From assembly GCA_018660685.1 (NCBI GenBank), contig JABJJW010000009.1, forward strand, positions 1 to 64,000: a DNA stretch of 64,000 bases, given 5' to 3'. Source of the stretch: Flavobacteriales bacterium. Lineage in GTDB: Bacteria > Bacteroidota > Bacteroidia > Flavobacteriales_G > Salibacteraceae. Below, piece after piece: positions 26,382-36,435 of the stretch. Made by a program: the position numbers and the translations under genes. Numbering within the stretch: position 1 is the stretch's first letter; the number at the start of each line of letters is the position of its first letter. The notes below the pieces were generated by a model. It was not told where the DNA came from. It did not search any database and worked only from the letters and a program-made list of their open reading frames with translations.

Positions 26382-27566
26382 TTAGCTTTTACGCCTGTTG
26401 ATCTCTTTCAAAATCATACTATATTCCTTCCCCATTTGACCTGCGATTGCGGTGTTTTCCTTCGCTCTACGAATTAAGTATGGAAGCGTTGATCGAACAG
26501 GGCCATATGGAAGATACTTGCTCACATTGTATCCTGCAGCAGCAAGGTTAAAGCTCATATAGTCGCTCATTCCATAGAGCTGAGAAAAGTAAACGTGAGG
26601 GTGGTTTTTGTCTAGCCCTTTTTCATTTAGGAGCTGAGTTAAATAGATCGAACTGTACTCATTGTGAGTCCCAGCGCATATTTCTACGATGTCAATGTTT
26701 TCGATACAAAGCTGCAACGCGGCGTTATACGCATCATCCGTTGCTTGCTTACTTAGTTGTATTGGCGTGGGATATCCTTGTTCTGCAGCTCGGGCATTTT
26801 CTTTGTCTAAGTATGCTCCTCGAACAATTTTGTTTCCAATCCGAAATCCTTCTCGCCTTCCTTTCAATATCAATTGGGTGAGGTATTCCAATCGATCGTG
26901 CCGGAACATTTGCGTGGTTTGGAAGACGATGGCCTTCTCCCTATTAAACTGGGTCATCATACTCTCGACCAAACGATCAATTGCATCCTGAATCCAGCTC
27001 TCTTCCGCATCCACATAGATCGGCACGTTCGCTTCATACGCTGAACGACAAATTCGCTCAAATCGTTGATGCAAATTGGCTGCTGCTTCTTTGTCTGAGC
27101 TGGACAAGTCCGAACCAGTACTCAATTTTTCGAGCAAACCATTCGAAGCTATTCCACTGACCTTTATACATGACACCGGAATATTTTCATTGTCTTTTGC
27201 CAGTTGAATCGTTCGGATTATTTCCTGTTCGGTCATGGCAAAATCAGACTCCTTCTCCTGCCCTTCCACGGAATAATCCAGTATGGCCCCAACATGGCTT
27301 TCACGAAGTTTTTCAATTACCGAGATCGATTCGGAAATGGTTTCACCACCACAGAAAACCCTAAAAACCGTTGGTTTAGCCGCCCATCGAACGGGCATCC
27401 TTGACGAAAGGGCGAATTCAGCCAACGAAGTAGCAAACTTGGTAAGGCCAGCATTATTCATCAGCCTGAAAATCCAATAGTTGAAGCGCAGGTCGCCATT
27501 GCTTAAATGAGCAAATGCCGTTGAACTATCCTCGAAACTTACTTGCGGTTCTGATTCGTTCGCCAT
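26382..27566 (-). CDS. Proline dehydrogenase
   Basis: FAD enzyme that oxidises proline to pyrroline-5-carboxylate and feeds electrons to quinone. The 394 residues show the TIM-barrel PRODH pattern: VDAEESWIQ, IVRGAYLDKEN and the C-terminal YLIRRAKENT substrate/FAD motif. It is a stand-alone PRODH, not a PutA fusion, as in flavobacteria. It starts 10 bp after the M1 peptidase, so peptide breakdown and proline catabolism may be co-transcribed. Confidence 0.93.
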   Translation of the reverse strand: MANESEPQVSFEDSSTAFAHLSNGDLRFNYWIFRLMNNAGLTKFATSLAEFALSSRMPVRWAAKPTVFRVFCGGETISESISVIEKLRESHVGAILDYSVEGQEKESDFAMTEQEIIRTIQLAKDNENIPVSCIKVSGIASNGLLEKLSTGSDLSSSDKEAAANLHQRFERICRSAYEANVPIYVDAEESWIQDAIDRLVESMMTQFNREKAIVFQTTQMFRHDRLEYLTQLILKGRREGFRIGNKIVRGAYLDKENARAAEQGYPTPIQLSKQATDDAYNAALQLCIENIDIVEICAGTHNEYSSIYLTQLLNEKGLDKNHPHVYFSQLYGMSDYMSFNLAAAGYNVSKYLPYGPVRSTLPYLIRRAKENTAIAGQMGKEYSMILKEINRRKS

Positions 27567-27576
27567 AGGGCCAAAG

Positions 27577-29439
27577 TTAATTCAGCTGTAGCATGTCATC
27601 CAAAGTATTGGTGGAGACAGAATGATAATTTGGACGAGCCTTCTGATAGATCGCTTTAGCTCGAACCATTTCTGGTTCGGCTTCGATCAATGCTCTGTAG
27701 ATTGGAACTAGGAACTTCCTACGGCCGACGCTGATCAGAAATGCCTCTACCTCTTCATTGACAGCCTCATAACCCACAGAAATAGATAGTACGAACCACT
27801 CAGCGGCAATTTCGCTGTTCCCAGTAGATGTAAATCCGAATGCACGATCCAACTCCATCATTTTGTCTTGTTGGATATCTCGAGGTAGCCTCCGTAAGAA
27901 GTGAAGCCAATGATGAGTCGTCCAGTTGCTTGAATCAATTTCCATCGCTGGTGAGCCCTCAAGCCACTTCGTCATTTCGTTTTCGACTTGGGCAAATAGT
28001 GGTGACTCAACCGACACGCAATTGCTAGGAATACCCGGTTCGTATACCCACTGATCAACCATTAGAGCGTCATACGCTTCGTCAGAGCTACCAAATAAAT
28101 CTGCCTTCAAATTCTCAAGAAATGTCTCCGTATCAATGGTCTTAAACGCGTTGTCGCTAAAGTGTTTATTGAGAAATGCATCAAACTCTTCCCGACCAAC
28201 AGACTCTTCCATTGTGCGCAGTAGCAAATAGCCTTTTTCGTAGGCGATGTCGCTCATCCCGTCATCTGGGTTACGGCCGTCAAGCGCTAGTTTCAATTTG
28301 GTATCATCCGGTGTATCAGCAAATTCCACCAAGGTGTGATCTAGGTCCTGTTTTCCCAGGATGGCCAACATGTTTGCATAGTCTTTTCCATAAACCGACT
28401 CCATGATTCGACGCTCAAAGTAGACCGTAAACCCTTCATTGAGCCAGAAGTCATTCCACGTGGAATTAGTCACCAAATTCCCACTCCAGCTATGAGCCAA
28501 CTCATGCGCAACAAGTGCAGTGAGCGATTTGTCTCCAGCAAGTATTGTTGGCGTTGCAAAAGTCAATCTAGGATTCTCCATCCCACCAAAAGGAAAACTA
28601 GGCGGAAGCACCAAAACATCGTATCGATCCCAAGCATACCGACCGTAGATCGCTTCGGCGGCTTCGAGCATTTTTTGCATGTCCTCAAATTCATAAGCCG
28701 CTGCATCCAATATACTTGGTTCTGCATAGACTCCTGTTCGTTCACCAATTTCCGCAAATCGTAAATCCCCAACTGAAAGTGCCATCAGGTAGCTGGGAAT
28801 AGGTTGATTCATTTGAAAAGTATAAACACCCGTCGTATCAATTTGAACTGGATTTGATGCACTCATAACAGCCAGCAGGTCTTTTGGAACACTCACCGTT
28901 GCCTCATAAGTATACCGCACACCGGGACTATCCTGTGAAGGAATCCATGTTCGTGCTAGGATGGCTTGGGACTGTGTAAATAGAAATGGTTTTTCCTTTC
29001 CAGCAGTCTGTTGAGGATTGAGCCACTGCAATGCTTCTGCCCCTTCCGTTGTCTCATAATCAATTGAAACTTGCTTCGACTCAGGAGTGATCGCAATCGC
29101 CAATTCTTGTCCCAAGAATGGTTTCTCAGGCCCAATCCACCACTCCTTGGTTTCAGCGCCATCAACCCGTATGGCTTTGATGTTGAGGTTTCTGATATCC
29201 AGTTTCAGCCGCTCAGCATCTGCAGCGACCAGCATGTCATATGTTGCGGTGGCCACAATTTTCTGATTGTCAAAATCAACGTGTGCATTCCAATTTAAAT
29301 GGGTCACAACTGCTTTTGATGGATCAGCAAACGAATGAATCAAGGGTGACGATGCTTCTTGTTCGGCATCAGGTCTTTCTACTTTGGATTCAGAGCATCC
29401 AAAAAGTACAATCAGTAAGATGAGAGATAAATAGCGCAT
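27577..29439 (-). CDS. M1 family aminopeptidase lipoprotein (leukotriene A4 hydrolase-like)
   Basis: Zinc aminopeptidase, 620 residues. A lipoprotein signal ends at LFGC (Cys 15). The N-terminal beta domain is followed by the exopeptidase motif GGMENP, the zinc site HELAHSWSGN with downstream NEGFTVYFE, and the helical C-terminal domain of the LTA4-hydrolase subgroup. It probably trims peptides at the cell surface or in the periplasm. It is preceded by an unknown secreted protein and followed by proline dehydrogenase on the same strand. Confidence 0.95.
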   Translation of the reverse strand: MRYLSLILLIVLFGCSESKVERPDAEQEASSPLIHSFADPSKAVVTHLNWNAHVDFDNQKIVATATYDMLVAADAERLKLDIRNLNIKAIRVDGAETKEWWIGPEKPFLGQELAIAITPESKQVSIDYETTEGAEALQWLNPQQTAGKEKPFLFTQSQAILARTWIPSQDSPGVRYTYEATVSVPKDLLAVMSASNPVQIDTTGVYTFQMNQPIPSYLMALSVGDLRFAEIGERTGVYAEPSILDAAAYEFEDMQKMLEAAEAIYGRYAWDRYDVLVLPPSFPFGGMENPRLTFATPTILAGDKSLTALVAHELAHSWSGNLVTNSTWNDFWLNEGFTVYFERRIMESVYGKDYANMLAILGKQDLDHTLVEFADTPDDTKLKLALDGRNPDDGMSDIAYEKGYLLLRTMEESVGREEFDAFLNKHFSDNAFKTIDTETFLENLKADLFGSSDEAYDALMVDQWVYEPGIPSNCVSVESPLFAQVENEMTKWLEGSPAMEIDSSNWTTHHWLHFLRRLPRDIQQDKMMELDRAFGFTSTGNSEIAAEWFVLSISVGYEAVNEEVEAFLISVGRRKFLVPIYRALIEAEPEMVRAKAIYQKARPNYHSVSTNTLDDMLQLN

Positions 29440-29460
29440 ACTTTTTATTTGAAGGAGGCG

Positions 29461-29468
29461 CGAAAATA
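29461..29468 (-). promoter_or_regulatory. Candidate -7 element of the M1 peptidase gene
   Basis: On the minus strand TATTTTCG lies about 21 bp before ATG 29439. It has one mismatch to TAnnTTTG and is identical to the elements before folP and the DPP-IV gene. Confidence 0.3.
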
Positions 29469-29496
29469 GCTCTCCTCACGATGATTGACATTGATT

Positions 29497-30798
29497 TTAA
29501 AACTTCGTCAGATTTGCATGGATGGTTGCTTTGTCAACTACTTCTGGTTCCAATTGAATTCTCTGAAGATTTCCTGTCGTCATTTGATGCTCGGCGTAAA
29601 CATATTTGTTGTTAACCTTACCGTAGGCCACAATCCAGACTTCCTCGTTGCTAGGAATTTCATTGAAACCCAGCAATCCAGTCGCATCAATAATCTGAGC
29701 CGGCAATATGCTATTGATCGTATCGAAGATCATTCGGACTCCAATTTCATTATTGAAATCAGGGACATCAACCATCAAATTGGTTGGGTTGTCAATTTCA
29801 TAGAACAGGTCGCAGTTAATCCAGCCGAGAGCACTACTTTCTAACAAGTATCCATCTCCTTCAAACCAACTTCCATCTAACAAGTCAAATTCACTCCACT
29901 CTTCATCTTCCCATTCATCCTCTTCCCATTCATCTTCTTGCTGAAGTTGAACATTACTCCAACTCATTCTTTCCCAGTTGATGATGTCGAATTCATCCTC
30001 TCCTTGAAAGACCTTCATCTCCCTTTTAAGGTCATAGGCCGGAATAAAAATTTCAATGAGTTTACCTCGTCTGAGCTCGATAGGTTCCCCGCTGCACGTT
30101 GCTGAGATGTAGAGCATGCCTGCGCTTTCCAGCATCTTTTCACCAGAATTTGATGTGAGTTCATTTAAAAGAAATTCTTCCTTCGACAAGTATGAATGAA
30201 GTTCAATATCCACGAAATCACACTCACCCAGAATTCCACTTTCACTTTGAAAAGCGTATTGAGGAAACCGAACAAGCACTCCCTTCGAATCGTAGATTTC
30301 TGCAACTTCCGTATTGTCAATTGTGAAAGACTCACCTCCTTCAAGTAGCGGATTGATACCGCTGTGCGTGAATTGAAGTGGCATATCTGGCTGTCGTGAA
30401 ACAATCAAATTGTTCACCAACATTCGGTCAGATACAATCGCATTGTCATAGCTTAGATCTCGAACGTATCTCCGGCGTTCGTACTGTTTCACCTTGAATC
30501 GATGGACCTCTACTCCCCTTGTTCGGAGGTGTTCAAAAATTGCTCTACATCGGTTCAGTGAGAGTCGACAGGCTGTTGGATAATCTCTTTGCCGCTCATA
30601 GTTTGAAACAAGGACTAGTTCCACTTCAAAATTGATGGGTAGCTTGTCATAGACTTGATCGACCTGATGAATAACCGATTGAGTAAGTCGAGATCCACCA
30701 TGCGTAAACTCAATGATGGCCTTAGACAAATTTGTTCCGGCGAAGGAGGGAAAAACGAGAAGGAGGGTGCTTGCTTTCAGAATCAGAATGTTCTTCAT
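29497..30798 (-). CDS. Unknown secreted protein with OmpA-like N-terminal part and acidic Trp repeats
   Basis: I do not recognise a full-length family. The 433-residue product has a signal peptide (to about 20). A segment (about 25-110) with RQRDYPTACRLSLNRCRAIFEHLRTRGV resembles the helix of OmpA-type peptidoglycan-binding domains. A beta-rich remainder follows, interrupted by the acidic patch EDEWEEDEWEDEEW near residues 290-304. That patch is encoded by two tandem copies of a 15-bp unit (29906-29935). It sits 57 bp upstream of the M1 peptidase gene. Confidence 0.75.
   Translation of the reverse strand: MKNILILKASTLLLVFPSFAGTNLSKAIIEFTHGGSRLTQSVIHQVDQVYDKLPINFEVELVLVSNYERQRDYPTACRLSLNRCRAIFEHLRTRGVEVHRFKVKQYERRRYVRDLSYDNAIVSDRMLVNNLIVSRQPDMPLQFTHSGINPLLEGGESFTIDNTEVAEIYDSKGVLVRFPQYAFQSESGILGECDFVDIELHSYLSKEEFLLNELTSNSGEKMLESAGMLYISATCSGEPIELRRGKLIEIFIPAYDLKREMKVFQGEDEFDIINWERMSWSNVQLQQEDEWEEDEWEDEEWSEFDLLDGSWFEGDGYLLESSALGWINCDLFYEIDNPTNLMVDVPDFNNEIGVRMIFDTINSILPAQIIDATGLLGFNEIPSNEEVWIVAYGKVNNKYVYAEHQMTTGNLQRIQLEPEVVDKATIHANLTKF
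29906..29935 (-). repeat. Two tandem 15-bp units coding for an acidic Trp motif
   Basis: tcttcccattcatcc and tcttcccattcatct lie head to tail with one mismatch, in frame within the gene at 29497-30798. They encode the repeated EDEWE unit. Slippage could change its length by five residues. Confidence 0.6.
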
Positions 30799-30951
30799 GT
30801 TGAAGCAATTAGGCTTTCAATGCAAACGATTCCTTCAATACTAAAGTGCTTCTCGATCAATCATTTATACGGACGTAACTATTTTCTCTGTGAATCGTAC
30901 TTTAATAAAGACCAACCAAAATCATTGCTTGCGTCTTTTTGACATCGCCAT

Positions 30952-31164
30952 ATGACACGCTCAGTTATTATATCAATCGTATTACTAAGTCTTTTGTTGA
31001 CCTCTACGGTCGGCTACTTTGAATATGGAGCGGAAAACCTAAGAACATTGAGCATTGATTGGAGTTACGGTCTAACAATACTACTTGCCACGGGCGTTCT
31101 TAGCCTTTCACTGGTTATGCTCTTAGAAGCCATTCGCAAACTGCGTTCAGTCCCGGAAGGTTAG
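30952..31164 (+). CDS. Small membrane protein of unknown function
   Basis: The 70-residue protein has two hydrophobic segments (about 5-22 and 42-62) and a short basic C-terminal tail. It starts at ATG 30952. No motif is recognised. It lies between divergent and convergent neighbours with only 8 bp to the flavoprotein gene's stop, so the coding call rests on hydrophobic pattern and fit into the gap. Confidence 0.55.
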   Translation: MTRSVIISIVLLSLLLTSTVGYFEYGAENLRTLSIDWSYGLTILLATGVLSLSLVMLLEAIRKLRSVPEG

Positions 31165-31172
31165 AAGAGTTT

Positions 31173-32567
31173 TTAGAAAATCTTTCCAGGATTTAAAATC
31201 CCTTTCGGGTCAAAGACCTTCTTGATTGATCTCATCAAATTCAAGTGTTCTTCGCTAAACATAATATCCATGTAGTCACGTTGCACATATCCAATTCCAT
31301 GCTCTCCTGATATCGTTCCACCAAGCTCTTTTACACTGGTGAATAATTCTCTAATGGCCACAGGAAGGTTTTCATCCCAATTTTCATCCGACATATCATC
31401 CTTCAAGATGTTGACATGGAGATTCCCATCACCAGCATGGCCATAACATATACTTCGAAAACCATGGTCCGATCCAATTTCTTTAACAGACTTCAGCAAT
31501 TCTGGCAGCTGAAACCTAGGAACAACAGTGTCTTCCTCTTTGTAGACTGATTGTGCCTTCACCGCTTCACCAACTCTCCGGCGCAGCTTCCATAGCTGAT
31601 CTTTCTTTGCTTGATCCTCCGCGAACAGGATTTCACCACAGTCGAATTGAGCCACAATTTCAGAAATCGTTTCGCAATCTTTCATCAGTAATTCCTCATC
31701 GTTTCCATCAACTTCTATAAGCAGGTGTGCTTCTTCGCCATCCTTCAACGGCACGGGTTCTTCACCGATGAAATCCATTGTGAACTGAATCGCGTCACGC
31801 TCCATGAATTCCATTCCGCTCGGAACCACACCGGCTTTGAAAATGGCGCTCACAGCTTTACATGCATTCGTCGCCGTTGAGAACGGCACCAGCATCAGAA
31901 GATCGTTCGTCGGATGAGGAATCAGCCTCATCACAATTTTGGTAATAACTGCCAAGGTTCCTTCACTCCCTACAAGAAGTTGTGTGAGATTATATCCGGT
32001 ACTATTCTTTAAGGTATTTGCTCCCGTCCAGATAACTTCACCACTGGGAAGTACAGCCTCTATGTTAATGACAAAATCCTTCGTCACTCCATATTTTACC
32101 GCTTTCGGGCCGCCCGAGTTTTCGGCAACATTTCCACCAATAAAACAACTTCCACGACTTGCCGGATCTGGTGGATACATCAGTCCTTTTTCCTTAACCG
32201 CAATTTGAAAAACTTCGGTTATCACTCCTGGCTCCACTGTGGCCTGAAGGTTCTGCTCATCGATTTCTAAAATTTGATTGAATCGTTCCATACTCAATCC
32301 TATTCCACCATGAAGCGAAAGGGCTCCACCACTCAATCCGGTTCGAGCTCCGATTGGTGTGACTGGGATCCCATGGTCTGATGCAATCTTCATGATTGCA
32401 GAGACTTGTGACGTGTCTTGTGGCTTGAGGACGGCATCAGGAGGGAAATTAAAATCTTCCGTCTCATCATGCCCGTACTCGATCCGAGTCTCTTGGTCCA
32501 CGTAGATGTTCTCATCCCCAACAATGGCCCTCAATTGAGAGGTTAGCTCTTGATCTAATTTATTCAT
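31173..32567 (-). CDS. FAD-linked oxidase, glycolate oxidase GlcD / D-lactate dehydrogenase family
   Basis: Flavoprotein oxidising a 2-hydroxy acid, such as D-lactate or glycolate. From ATG 32567 it has 464 residues: an N-terminal PCMH-type FAD domain (PIGARTGLSGG, YPPDPASRGSCFIGGNVAENSGG) and a C-terminal FAD-oxidase domain ending in HAGDGNLHVN, EHGIGYVQRDY and NPGKIF. The ORF track's 28 extra N-terminal residues would run into the divergent peptidase's upstream region and look non-coding. The exact substrate cannot be read from sequence. Confidence 0.92.
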   Translation of the reverse strand: MNKLDQELTSQLRAIVGDENIYVDQETRIEYGHDETEDFNFPPDAVLKPQDTSQVSAIMKIASDHGIPVTPIGARTGLSGGALSLHGGIGLSMERFNQILEIDEQNLQATVEPGVITEVFQIAVKEKGLMYPPDPASRGSCFIGGNVAENSGGPKAVKYGVTKDFVINIEAVLPSGEVIWTGANTLKNSTGYNLTQLLVGSEGTLAVITKIVMRLIPHPTNDLLMLVPFSTATNACKAVSAIFKAGVVPSGMEFMERDAIQFTMDFIGEEPVPLKDGEEAHLLIEVDGNDEELLMKDCETISEIVAQFDCGEILFAEDQAKKDQLWKLRRRVGEAVKAQSVYKEEDTVVPRFQLPELLKSVKEIGSDHGFRSICYGHAGDGNLHVNILKDDMSDENWDENLPVAIRELFTSVKELGGTISGEHGIGYVQRDYMDIMFSEEHLNLMRSIKKVFDPKGILNPGKIF

Positions 32568-32627
32568 CTGTTCGTCACAAAGATGGGAGTACACCTCAAG
32601 GCAAGAAACACAACGCCCAAATATTTC

Positions 32628-32635
32628 TATTTTCG
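32628..32635 (+). promoter_or_regulatory. Candidate -7 element of the DPP-IV peptidase gene
   Basis: TATTTTCG lies 25 bp before ATG 32661 in the 93-bp divergent intergenic region. It has one mismatch to TAnnTTTG. Confidence 0.3.
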
Positions 32636-32660
32636 GCTCCCCCACAAACAAACACAGGAA

Positions 32661-34829
32661 ATGAGAAGAGGATTAATTACAGTCTTGATAATTGCTGTTT
32701 GGATTCCAGCCTATACACAGGAGCTGACACTCGCTGATATTTGGAAAAATGGAACTTACCGCCAAGAATCCGTCCGTGGCTTACGCTCCATGGAAGATGG
32801 ATTGCAGTATACCGTCCTTGAAACGGATCGCGGTGGAAAAACAATCAACCGATATGAGTATGCAACAGGCGACAAGAAAGGACAAGTTCTAGCTGAAAAC
32901 ACACTCAAAGATTTAACCGGTGATCCGGAGGCAAAAATCGAAGACTATCGCTTCAGCTCTGATGAACGATACTTGGTGATTTCTTCGGATGTCGAACGAA
33001 TTTATCGTCATTCGACCAAGGAGAAATACTACATCGTCGACGTCCTAAATAAGCAAGCTCGACTATTGAGTGAAGATGGCAAGCAAAGGCATGCTACGAT
33101 ATCTCCTGATGGACTGAACATTGCATACATTAAGGGAAACGATCTCTTCATGCAGGACTACCAAACCTCTAAAGAGACTCAGGTAACCAAGGATGGCAAG
33201 GCGAACAGTATTATTAACGGATACGCCGATTGGGTTTATGAGGAGGAGTTCACATTTGACAAAGCATTCTTTTGGTCTCCAGATGGAAAAAAGATTGCAT
33301 TCTATCGCTTTGATGAAACAGAAGTTCCTGAATTCCACATGCCAAAATATGGCGATCTCTACCCTGAAGATTACACGTTTAAGTATCCTAAAGCTGGCGA
33401 AAAGAACTCCAAAGTGACCATCATGGTTTATGATATTGGTGAGGGTTTGATTCACAAATTGGATCTTGGAGATTACGAATACATCCCAAGAATAAAATGG
33501 ACAAAATCAAGTGGTCTATTGGCAGTCATGAAAATGCCTCGATTACAAAATAAGCTTGATATTGATCTTGTAAACACACAAGACTACACTGCCAAGACGG
33601 TATATAGTGAGTCGAGTGATACGTACATTGAAATTAGCGACGATCTAACATTCTTTGGGGAAAACGAAGGCTTCATTTGGAGAACGGAAAAGGATGGTTA
33701 TTATCACCTCTATAGTTACGACATGGAAGGCCAGAATGAGAAGCAGCTCACTTCTGGACCTTGGGATGTGAGAACCTTTTTAGGTTATGATGAAGGGAGT
33801 TCGTGGCTTTATTTCAGCGGAAGTATGGATCAGCCTTACGACAATGGAATTTTCCGAATCAATTTGAACGGTGCAGCACCAGAGCCAATCAGTCCACCGA
33901 TCGGATCGAACAGAGCGAGCTTCAGCAAAGGGTTTAAGTACTTTATGCTTTACCATAGTAAGGCAACCGAGCCGTCTCGTGTTTCCCTTCATCGCTCTGA
34001 CGGGTCAGAAGTGAGGATATTAGAAGAAAACTTAGAGCTCCACGAAAAGATGCACGGCATGAAGCTCTCCGATGTTGAATTCATGGAAATTCCAAATTCA
34101 GAAGGAACATCATTGAATGCATGGATGATGAAGCCGGCGGATTTCAATGCCAAAAAGAAATATCCAGTGCTTATGTATGTCTATGGTGGGCCGGGTTCAC
34201 AAACCGTAACCAATGGAATGAGCAGCAACTTCTGGTGGCATCAATTGTTATGTCAGCGAGGTTATATCGTGGTGTCAGTGGACAATCGTGGAACCGGTGC
34301 TCGAGGTCGCGACTTCAGGACAAGCACATATCGAGAATTAGGGAAATTAGAAACCATGGATCAAATAGATGCCGCTAAATGGCTCGCTTCCCAAGATTAC
34401 GTGGATGGCTCCCGCATTGGAATATGGGGTTGGAGTTATGGAGGCTACATGTCTAGTCTGTGTCTTTTCAAAGGAGCGGATGTTTTCAAAGCTGCCATTG
34501 CGGTCGCGCCCGTGAGTAATTGGAAGTACTATGACAACATATATACGGAGCGATACATGGGACTGCCCCAAGACAATGCGGATGGCTACGACAAGAATTC
34601 ACCCATAAACTTTGTAGAGAAAATGGAAGGCAACTATCTACTAGTTCATGGTACTGGAGACGACAACGTTCATTACCAGAACTCCGTGGAGATGGTGAAT
34701 GCGCTGATATCAGCTGACAAACAATTTGATTTCTATATTTACCCCGACCGCAATCATGGTATTTATGGCGGAAACACGCGCCATCATTTGTTTACCAAGA
34801 TCACGGACTTTATTACTGAAAATCTCTAA
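32661..34829 (+). CDS. S9 family dipeptidyl peptidase IV
   Basis: Secreted serine peptidase that removes X-Pro dipeptides. From ATG 32661 it has 722 residues with a signal peptide (cleavage after AYTQ region, about residue 20), an eight-blade beta-propeller including the DPP-IV pocket segment WVYEEEF, and an alpha/beta-hydrolase domain with the nucleophile in GWSYGGYMS, Asp in HGTGDDNVH and His in DRNHGIYGG. The longer ORF start at 32583 would hide the signal peptide. The POT peptide transporter follows after 19 bp, so the pair looks like a peptide-use unit. Confidence 0.95.
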   Translation: MRRGLITVLIIAVWIPAYTQELTLADIWKNGTYRQESVRGLRSMEDGLQYTVLETDRGGKTINRYEYATGDKKGQVLAENTLKDLTGDPEAKIEDYRFSSDERYLVISSDVERIYRHSTKEKYYIVDVLNKQARLLSEDGKQRHATISPDGLNIAYIKGNDLFMQDYQTSKETQVTKDGKANSIINGYADWVYEEEFTFDKAFFWSPDGKKIAFYRFDETEVPEFHMPKYGDLYPEDYTFKYPKAGEKNSKVTIMVYDIGEGLIHKLDLGDYEYIPRIKWTKSSGLLAVMKMPRLQNKLDIDLVNTQDYTAKTVYSESSDTYIEISDDLTFFGENEGFIWRTEKDGYYHLYSYDMEGQNEKQLTSGPWDVRTFLGYDEGSSWLYFSGSMDQPYDNGIFRINLNGAAPEPISPPIGSNRASFSKGFKYFMLYHSKATEPSRVSLHRSDGSEVRILEENLELHEKMHGMKLSDVEFMEIPNSEGTSLNAWMMKPADFNAKKKYPVLMYVYGGPGSQTVTNGMSSNFWWHQLLCQRGYIVVSVDNRGTGARGRDFRTSTYRELGKLETMDQIDAAKWLASQDYVDGSRIGIWGWSYGGYMSSLCLFKGADVFKAAIAVAPVSNWKYYDNIYTERYMGLPQDNADGYDKNSPINFVEKMEGNYLLVHGTGDDNVHYQNSVEMVNALISADKQFDFYIYPDRNHGIYGGNTRHHLFTKITDFITENL

Positions 34830-34848
34830 TCACTAACTACACAACTAT

Positions 34849-36333
34849 ATGAGTTCTATTACCAAGGGCCATCCACAGGGCCTAATGACGCTGTTCTTCT
34901 CAGAAATGTGGGAACGGTTTTGTTATTATGGAATGAGGGTTCTCCTCACGCTTTATCTCGTTAAATCATTAATGAAAGGAGATGCCGAAGCGTCCTTGAT
35001 CTATGGAGCCTATACCGGCCTCGTTTACGCAGCACCTATTCTTGGTGGCAAGATGGCGGACAAATATTTAGGTTACCGCTATGCTGTAATTCTCGGAGCC
35101 ATATTAATGGCAATTGGAGAGTTCTTGATTCTAGAAGGAAGCGAAATGTTCCTCATGATTGGTATGGGAGCGCTGATTGTTGGTAATGGCTACTTCAAAG
35201 CGAACATCTCAACCATTGTCGGTAAGCTTTACGAAGACAACGATCCGCGTCGAGACTCGGGTTTTACGATCTTTTATATTGGCATTAATATCGGCGCTCT
35301 TCTGGCGACGACGGTCGTCGCCTATGTTGGTGAAACCTATGGTTTTGATAAAGGCTTCGGTTTAGCCGGTATTGGAATGTTACTGGGTACGTTTATATTC
35401 TGGTCTGGCCGGAAAAACTATGCAGCTGCCGCAGGTCTGAATCCTACGGAAGCAGGTCTGAAAAAGGCAATCGGCCCATTGAATATGGTCCAGGTGATTT
35501 CAATAGGATCGCTCCTGCTTATTCCACTTTGCTACGTTCTGGTTTTACAAAACCAAGTGCTTGACTACATCCTTCTTGGTCTATTCATCTACATCAGCTA
35601 TGCGATGATCTCTGCTGGTGCTAAAGAAGATCAAACTTCAGACAAACCCATTTGGAAGGATAGGATGATTGCGCTCATCATTTTCATGGTTATCAATATT
35701 ACTTTCTGGGCATGCTTTGAGCAGGCGGGAACATCGCTCACGCTCTTCGCTGATCGAAATGTTGATCGTGAAATTATGGGATGGATTATGCCAGCCTCAA
35801 TGACGCAGTTCTTTAACCCGTTCTTCATCATCACGTTTGGATCTATATTTTCCATCATGTGGGTAAAGCTGAGTGCCATTGGTAAGAATCCTAGCATTCC
35901 TATGAAGTTCGCTCTTGGTATTCTTCAACTTGCTGCAGGTTTCTTAATCACAAAAGTAGGAATGATGTTCGTAGATGACGCATTTCAAGTTCCACTATTG
36001 ACGCTTTTCTTCCTTTACATGTTACATACGACTGGTGAATTATTCTTGTCACCGATTGGACTGTCCATGGTAACGAAGTTGTCACCAAAGAGCATGGCTG
36101 GAACGGCCATGGGAGCTTGGTTCTTGAGCTTTGCGATAGCGAACTATGTTGGAGGTAAAATCGCTTCACTGACCGGTGGTCATGGTGACAGTGGTGAAGC
36201 TTTAAGTGCTGCTGAAGGACTAGATAAGTACATCGGAGTCTTTTCGACAATTGGTTTGGTTCTCGTTGGAATCTCGATTCTAATCATGATCGCGAACAAG
36301 CCACTTAAAAAGCTAATGCACGGAGTAGAATAG
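34849..36333 (+). CDS. POT-family proton-dependent oligopeptide transporter
   Basis: Inner-membrane symporter for di- and tripeptides. The 494 residues have about 14 hydrophobic segments, the POT signature at the start (HPQGLMTLFFSEMWERFCYYGMR, with the ExxER-type motif) and GNGYFKANISTIVGKLY of the PTR2 family. It lies 19 bp after the DPP-IV gene and is followed by a strong terminator, defining a two-gene transcript. Confidence 0.95.
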   Translation: MSSITKGHPQGLMTLFFSEMWERFCYYGMRVLLTLYLVKSLMKGDAEASLIYGAYTGLVYAAPILGGKMADKYLGYRYAVILGAILMAIGEFLILEGSEMFLMIGMGALIVGNGYFKANISTIVGKLYEDNDPRRDSGFTIFYIGINIGALLATTVVAYVGETYGFDKGFGLAGIGMLLGTFIFWSGRKNYAAAAGLNPTEAGLKKAIGPLNMVQVISIGSLLLIPLCYVLVLQNQVLDYILLGLFIYISYAMISAGAKEDQTSDKPIWKDRMIALIIFMVINITFWACFEQAGTSLTLFADRNVDREIMGWIMPASMTQFFNPFFIITFGSIFSIMWVKLSAIGKNPSIPMKFALGILQLAAGFLITKVGMMFVDDAFQVPLLTLFFLYMLHTTGELFLSPIGLSMVTKLSPKSMAGTAMGAWFLSFAIANYVGGKIASLTGGHGDSGEALSAAEGLDKYIGVFSTIGLVLVGISILIMIANKPLKKLMHGVE

Positions 36334-36358
36334 CCGAATTGCATTGCAAGAATTTGGA

Positions 36359-36404
36359 TGAAGGCAGTTGTTAATATGCATTAATGACTGCCTTCTTCTT
36401 TTTT
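36359..36404 (+). terminator. Rho-independent terminator after the peptide transporter gene
   Basis: GAAGGCAGT (36360-36368) pairs perfectly with ACTGCCTTC (36387-36395). Inside, TTAAT pairs with ATTAA around ATGC, and ttcttttttt-like sequence follows. It lies 26 bp after the transporter's stop. Confidence 0.87.
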
Positions 36405-36435
36405 AAGAAACGTCTTATATCCGTAATTTCACCGT

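Noticed and set aside
26330-26400. Bidirectional terminator between menE and proline dehydrogenase
   Set aside because: GCCTC/GAGGC has only a 2-base loop and GCTAA/TTAGC is short with a weak T-run; not convincing.
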